NCBI GenBank assembly: GCA_905160935.1
Contig: CAJHZI010000371.1
Coordinates: 1,178,501 to 1,242,500 of the forward strand
Direction: 5' to 3'
DNA length: 64,000 nt
Origin: Enchytraeus crypticus
Taxonomy: Eukaryota > Annelida > Clitellata > Enchytraeida > Enchytraeidae
Shown: positions 47,301 through 54,712 of the stretch, one piece after another
How positions within the stretch are numbered: the first letter of the stretch is position 1
How the letters are laid out: every line of letters begins with the position of its first letter
The notes under the pieces: model-generated
Seen by the model: only the letters and a program-made list of their open reading frames with translations
What the model was told of the DNA's origin: nothing
Databases searched by the model: none
Position numbers and translations under genes: made by a program

Positions 47301-50300
47301 TTTATATATTCATTGATCATTCTAATCAATTTATTCATGGCCTATGACGTTCTATATCAATCATGAAAACACACCTTTTTAGATTAATCGATATTACTAC
47401 CTATATTCCGTGTGGGTCAACCAATCACATCCAGGTTTAGTCAGATTCGAACATGATAATAAAATATTGAAGGCATTGAAAATGAAAATAAAGCAATTAA
47501 ATTTTATATGTTACGGATACTTCTCTATATACGGTAAAAACTTGACTACTTAAAAGATTCAAGTCTACATGACCTTTTAATCTTTTCAATCTATTGATTT
47601 AGAAATACTCATTAGCGGCTAATACTGTGTAAAACTATGTACCTTGAACCTGATACTCAGTAAGCAACTAAAATGAAAAATACTACAGGCAGTAAATATC
47701 CTTACACTGAACAATGACAAGAATTTGTTTGCGCACAGGGGTAGGTACTCCATTGTCTCCCACACATTCGTACAATCCATCGCAGTGTCGGGTTATGTTG
47801 TACAACGTCAGTCGCTCGCCTCTACCTATCACTCCTAGACAACACAACAACAACAACAATACAACGCTACGTTGTACACTCTCAGTCACTTTCCTCTATC
47901 TATCACTCCTAGACAACACAATAACAACAACAACAAAATGCAACTCTATGTTGTTCACTCTCAGTCACTCTCCTCCATTTATCACTCCTAGATAACACAA
48001 CAACAAAATACAATACAACTCTACGTTGTACACTCTCAGTTGTTCGCCTCTACCTATCGTCCTATCGCTCATACACAATAACGCCAAAGACACAATGGCG
48101 CTATACTAGATTTACTTATCAGTAAACACAACGGAGTCATGGCATAATTTAGTTGTAAGGATAACCCGGATGCGTAGTGTAGGTTTATTTCTTTTCAATT
48201 CATTAACAGAATATAATGGCCAAGAACAGTACATGTATAAAACACATTAAGCGTAATTCACAATATGGAACTATTAACAGTTAAGGTTTTATTCATTCGT
48301 GTCAATGTTTCTCGCATCTTGCGAATACTTGTCGTTATCGAAAGGTTTGAAAGTTAACCAGAAATTGATCCTAAGTTAAATATTCAAGCATCTTTAACAT
48401 ATTCTTGCCTAAGAGACATTAAACAGAAAATTTCACATGTTTTTAAAATCATGCGGATTAAGAAAACTTTAAGTAAACACCAAATATTCCGAAAAACTAG
48501 AGTCAAGCTCGATGAAAATGTACTACTACTTTGAGTTTGAAGCAAATCAATGCCACCAAAGTTAATTTTAAATTTATAAATCAATCAATGGAAACAAAGT
48601 TAAATTTATCGATTTATATTTATTTATAGAAAATTCAAAAGTGTGAATACGTTTTGAAACGTTATTCGTACTTTAGACATATCGTTTACTAATTAGAATA
48701 TTAATAATGCTAACATAAATGAGCTAACATAAGTCATTTATGTCATTTTTAACAGTATTATCACATTGAGCACATTGACCTGGTTCTTGACCATCCAGGC
48801 CACACCTCCTCAGTGGGTCCGCTTGTCTCCTGTACCACGTGATGCGAGGCGTGGGCACGCCTTTAACAACGCACAAGAGATCGACGTTCTTCCCTTCATC
48901 CACCGTCACTTCATGGTTGGACGTCTGATCATCAAGCTCTGGTGGCACTGTTACAAACAGAAACTACACATAAGAAGCGCCGTGGGTATATCATCCCTGG
49001 CTCAATGAACTTGCCTACAGTGTTAAAACTTCCTCGTGATCCAATGGTTGTTCGAGTTCGGGGCCGGAGAGGGATTGAAATTAACTAGAGATGAGAACCG
49101 AACCGAACCCGAACCGAACCGAACCCTAAAATCTAGAATTTTGACCGAACCGAACCGAACTCGAACCCAGACTCTGACCGAACCCAAACCGAACCCGAAT
49201 CCAGACTCTGGCCGAACCGAACCGAACCCGAACCCAGACTCTGGCCGAACTCGAACCGAACACGAACCCAGACTTCGTCCAAACCTAACTGAACCAAACT
49301 CTTGTAGTTCCTTTCTTCTTCACCAGTCTGCCATTAAGTAAAGGTAGTAAGAACAAAACAAATATACATGTATATTAGTTTTTGCATTTACATGTCTTAC
49401 AGTATCTAAGAGCATACATTCATTTAAGGCTGTTTCTGACAAAAAATTTAAAGTGGTAGCGGTACAAAGGAATGGTAGCGGGAAGCGAGACGGACCTAGC
49501 GAAGATAATGGATAGTCTGAATGATACGGGCATACGGCATTGAAATATAGAATGAAGATTAACATCAAAGAGACAAAAGTGATGAGAGTATTCCATAAAA
49601 ATCTGAAAATGCTTGACTCAATCTAGGTGGATTTGTTCTTGTTAAATTCAAATTATGAATTTTTTATAATTTTAGTGTGCTACCTTATAGTATTTTTGCA
49701 ACCAGATTTACAAATAATTATATAAGACATTCTATATGTGTTAAGACTATCTGGAGTAAATAATTTTGCACCATGGCAATGCAATAATATCATAACTATT
49801 TTCTTAACTTCATAATTGATCTGAGAGTTTCAAATTTGAAACCCTAAGATAAATTATGAGGCTTATTGGTCAGTTGATAGCAAACGGTGTATATTATGAT
49901 CATTTTTCTATGGAAGTACACGTATTACCAAATCATCTTTATTTGACATTTTTATGTTATTAAATTGCACTTTGTCTCTGAAATATTGAATCAAATTTTA
50001 GCCTAGACATTTCCACTTAATTATAAACGTATCTAATACATAGGCCTATAGTGACAAAATTTTTTTAAAAATTGATGAAGCATTCTAGTTGCTCGTTATA
50101 ATTAAGGAAAGTATTTCAGATACAATAATAAAGCTAAATATCTATATTATGAACATTTGTTGGTCAACTAACAATATTTTAAGAAACGTACAGGAATAAA
50201 TACCTCTTCTCTCCTTTTTTAATTGTCATATTTTTACCCAGGTGAAAAAATGTGGCAGCTATTATGACTTAGTGAATTTGTAAGCATATTTACCATAAAC

Positions 50301-53300
50301 CATTTTAAACATGTTTGTCATAACAATGATTATTATAAGTAACGTTAAACAATTGCAACATTATCCAAACCAAACCATTTCGAACTCGAATCGAACTCTT
50401 GCGAATTGGAAAGCAAGCCGAACCCGAACCGAACCCGAACCCTTGTTAGAACCGAACTCGAACCGAACCGAACTTTCATTTTCAACGAACCGAACCGAAC
50501 CCGAACTCTGGAAATTCATAAAATTCCCATCTCTAAAATTAACCCTCTTGCAATGTTGTCTTGAGGAATTCCTTCTCACAGTCTTGCTAAATCTCATTGA
50601 CTACTACTATAATAAAATTGATTACTATTAATTTCATATTTAATAAATGTTATTATTTGTCAAGTAAAATTAAAAATTATGTAGTTATAATTATTAAAAG
50701 TCTAAGATTATTGCCTCTAATATATTACGTACACAGCTGTCAAATAAGAAAATACTCACCGTTAATATGCAGATTGACAAACTTGGTGCGGATGGGATTT
50801 GTGTTAATTGTGCATCTATAGGTTCCTTCGTCCTGTCGCCTCACCTCTCTAATCTGAAGATTCCACTCCGTAACAAGCCTCCTTTCCAGGTCAAACCGCG
50901 GGTCATCGATGACTCTCCTGTCTTCGTACGTCAACGGAAAGGAATTGAAATCCAACCATGCAACCTGCAGAATATATTGATATTATTATCATCCCAAGTA
51001 CTAAATAAAATAAAATTACAACTGAAGAAGTTCTAGAGTGAGTTTTACAGAGTGAGTTTTTACAGAGGCAGATTAGGTATGATTAATGATTTTATGATCC
51101 ACTCATACTGGGACATGAAGAGGAAAACAGAAGAAAGAGAAGAGTGGAGGCTCTATTTGTCATGGACCAGCCAATACGCAGTGTAGTAAGAGAGACAGAG
51201 AAAGAGAGAGAGAGAGAGAAAGTACTGAATAATATTTAACACATTGTACCCGACGGTGTCAATACCCCTTGTGATAACGAATAAGAAGTTTATTTTAGAT
51301 ATTTGATTTAAATAGAATTAATCATATATTAGAAATGCATGAGAGATTAGCATGTAGGCCATTAATTATATCAATACTGGCTTTTTACTTTACGCTATAA
51401 AAATTATATACAGTATACAGGGTGAGTAAAAAAAATGATTACACCTGCAAAAAGTTTGAATAGCTCAGGCTATTGTTAATATTTTCCAATAAAACTTTTA
51501 CCAATTACTAAAGGACTAATTTATGATGGGGTGGCCAATTTTCGTCAATTTTGGTCATAGGTTGGCCAGTTATGCTAGTTTCAGCAGAGCAACCCCCCAT
51601 TTTTTAATGCACTGTAAATAAAAATTATATTTAATTTAATTTTTATTTTGGCCCTGAAAAGGGGCGTTGTAGTGGTTCAGAAGGAACCAGTTGCATATGC
51701 CAGCTTTACTGACTACTCGATATGCTTTCCTCCAACTGCTACGCAGGACTGCAGTAGCTTTCGGAACGCTAGGACAGCCTTGATGATTCCAGCTTGGGGC
51801 AGTATCTCCCAAATTGATTGTAGCACTTCCTGCAGTTCTGTCTTGCTTCTAGGCTTCGACTGGTGTTTCTGATAGATATGTAGCATGGTTCCCCAGACAT
51901 AGTAATCTAGAAGATTTAGATCGGGAGAGTTTGGAGGCCATTCATTCTTCTTAATGAAATCCGGGCTTCTCTCGCTGATCCATTCCTGTGCATGACGAGA
52001 TGCATGAGACAGAGCACCATTCTGCTGAAAGATGAAGCCATTTGGTAGAAGAGCATAGCAATCATCAAACAGCTCCGGAAGCAAAGTGTTGATGTAATAC
52101 TGAGAGTTCACCTTTACCTTCTCGTCAATGAAGTGCACTCTGCCCTTACCGTTGTAGTAAACGCCATTTTTAGGTAAAAATAGGGGGTTGGTCTGCTAAA
52201 ACTTGCATAACTTGCCATGTACCAAAATGGATTAAAATTTGTCACCCCATCAGAAATGAGTAACTTACTAATTTGTAAAAGTTTCATTGGAAAATATTAA
52301 CAGTAGCCTGAGATATTCAAACCTATTGCAGGTGTAATCTTTTTTTTACTCACTCTGTATATCTGAGGACGAAGCGAAATCAGTAACATTAAGTCGCTCT
52401 CTACTTCATAGTGTACATATGGGCGCTTCATTATTTATTCCTAAGGCTGGATCTAGTGGCGATGTCCGTAAGACATTCGATCGCGGATCAGTATGTGCGG
52501 GGTTCAAATCCTGGTCTCGCCCGTCACTGGCATCGCTTTCGAGTAAGGAAATTGACGTTAACATAGCTTTCTATAGCTTTTAAGACACTATTATGTAATG
52601 TATTAAAAATTTCTCTGTGTTTTAAGTTTTAACGATCCTTAATATAATATCATTAGGGATCTTCATTACATTTATAGCAAAACTACCCCGATAGCACTTT
52701 AAAACTTGCAATTTGCTTGTTTGTTAATGTAATATAATGCAAATTTTTTGTGGATAGTTCTCTAGATAGCGTCAAATACAATAAATAATAGATATTCATG
52801 GACTCGATGTATACATGTAGCTGTAAAAAGCTTACAAATAAGATAATTGTTCAATAAGGTGATCACTTTTTTTCTTATGATCAAGATGTACACGAGGACT
52901 ACGATATTGACGACCACGAAGACAAATACAACGACGACGATGAAAATGAAGATGACGACGCTGATGACGATGGTAAAGCCGATGACGATGACGACGACGA
53001 CGATGATGATGACGATAGTTATGATGATGATGAAGATGATGAAGATGATCATGATGATAACGATGATGACGAGGACGATGACGTTGGTTATAAGGACAAT
53101 TATATATGGATGTGAATCTCTTTGGTGGTTACAAACCACATCTATTTTGAAGATTGAAGAATTAAACAAATATTGTTGATTTAATGATTAGATTACTTAC
53201 CTTGTTTTTACCCAAGTACTGGATGATGCAGGGAAGGACAGCGGTCTGGCCCTGCACCACAGTCACATTGATCACAGGGACGTCGAATGTAGGTCCCAAC

Positions 53301-54594
53301 GAGAGCGCTGTTTATTTCAAATCAATAGCGTAACAGTTTATATTTACCACCCGGAGAGCAAGCATCTTAGCAAATATTTCTTCTATGATACTGAATATGC
53401 CAAAAACTGATATGGACTTCAATTTTCATATTGGTCATGCTATGAAGAGTGGTAGATGCAATATTCATATGATGGGGATAGGATTTTGAATGCGTATTTA
53501 AAGCCCGTTCTTCAGAATCTCGTTTAAATTCATGTACTTCGAGTAGAAATTAAACTAGTATACTAGCTTCATAAAGATTCCTTGTTTTTTATTTAACTTA
53601 AAATCTTGAGTGAACCACCCGAGGGCAGGGTAGAGATAATAATATAATACACTACATTAAAATACTTCAACCTGAATAGGTTAGCCTAGACTCAATTTAG
53701 TGGACATTTACCTTCGGATCCTTAAGTAATAGTTTTATATTGAGTAAGAATTTACACTAAATTACTTTTTTAATCCTCCAAAATCAAGGGATGCCAAAAA
53801 TACTTCACATATTGTAGCTTATCTATATCTTTAATGTTTTGCCAAATGGCAGGTCCAATGTTTCGAACATATGCATATTTACGGATAGAATGTAAGGACG
53901 CACGAGAGGTTGTTTAGCTTGATGTATGAGTAAATGTAAGGTTTACGAAACAAAGAACTGAAGACTGCTACTGCAGCACCAATTGAGCACAGAGTCCAGT
54001 AAATAAGACAAATGATGCGAAGTTTAGGTGAGATTCTAATTAACGTTTCGGCGTCTGCGATCGACAAAGTTGTGAAATATTCTTCAACGCCACACTTCAA
54101 ATGTCTGCATCTCATTCAAAATTAGTCAGCATATTATGACACATTGCTAGAGGAAGTATGACGGGGTGACCGTGAAGCGTGGTTCACATCTGAAACCTTC
54201 CATCGAAACAGTTACCGTCTATTCCGTATTGTTTTTATTTCGTTTGTCTTTTATAGATCTCATAAAATGAATACATTTCTTTGATAAATGACTACTGTTC
54301 ATTGATTAATGAAATACTAAATTACTAAATGCCATAAATATATTATTCTACATATGCATAATGACTCAAATTTGCAAAATCTTTCATGAGATTTTAAGCC
54401 CCTTATATAGACCATAAAAATGTACTGTACTTATATTGAGGAGAACTGTAAGAATCTGAAAATTATTAAGCGTAGACCAACAAGTTAGAACGATATGATG
54501 TAGATCAATCTTCGAATAATTAATGAGGATCTATATTTAAATATCAGCCCTTAAAAGAGCAAGATGGTATTGATTACACCTTGAAACATTGTAC

Positions 54595-54635
<41 letters not shown>

Positions 54636-54668
54636 TATATATATATATATATATACAGTATATATGGG

Positions 54669-54712
<44 letters not shown>

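Noticed and set aside
52762-53179. Long Asp/Glu-rich or Val/Ile-rich frames
   Set aside because: They arise from a GAY-type simple repeat inside an Ig intron; no splice sites or conservation argue for a gene.
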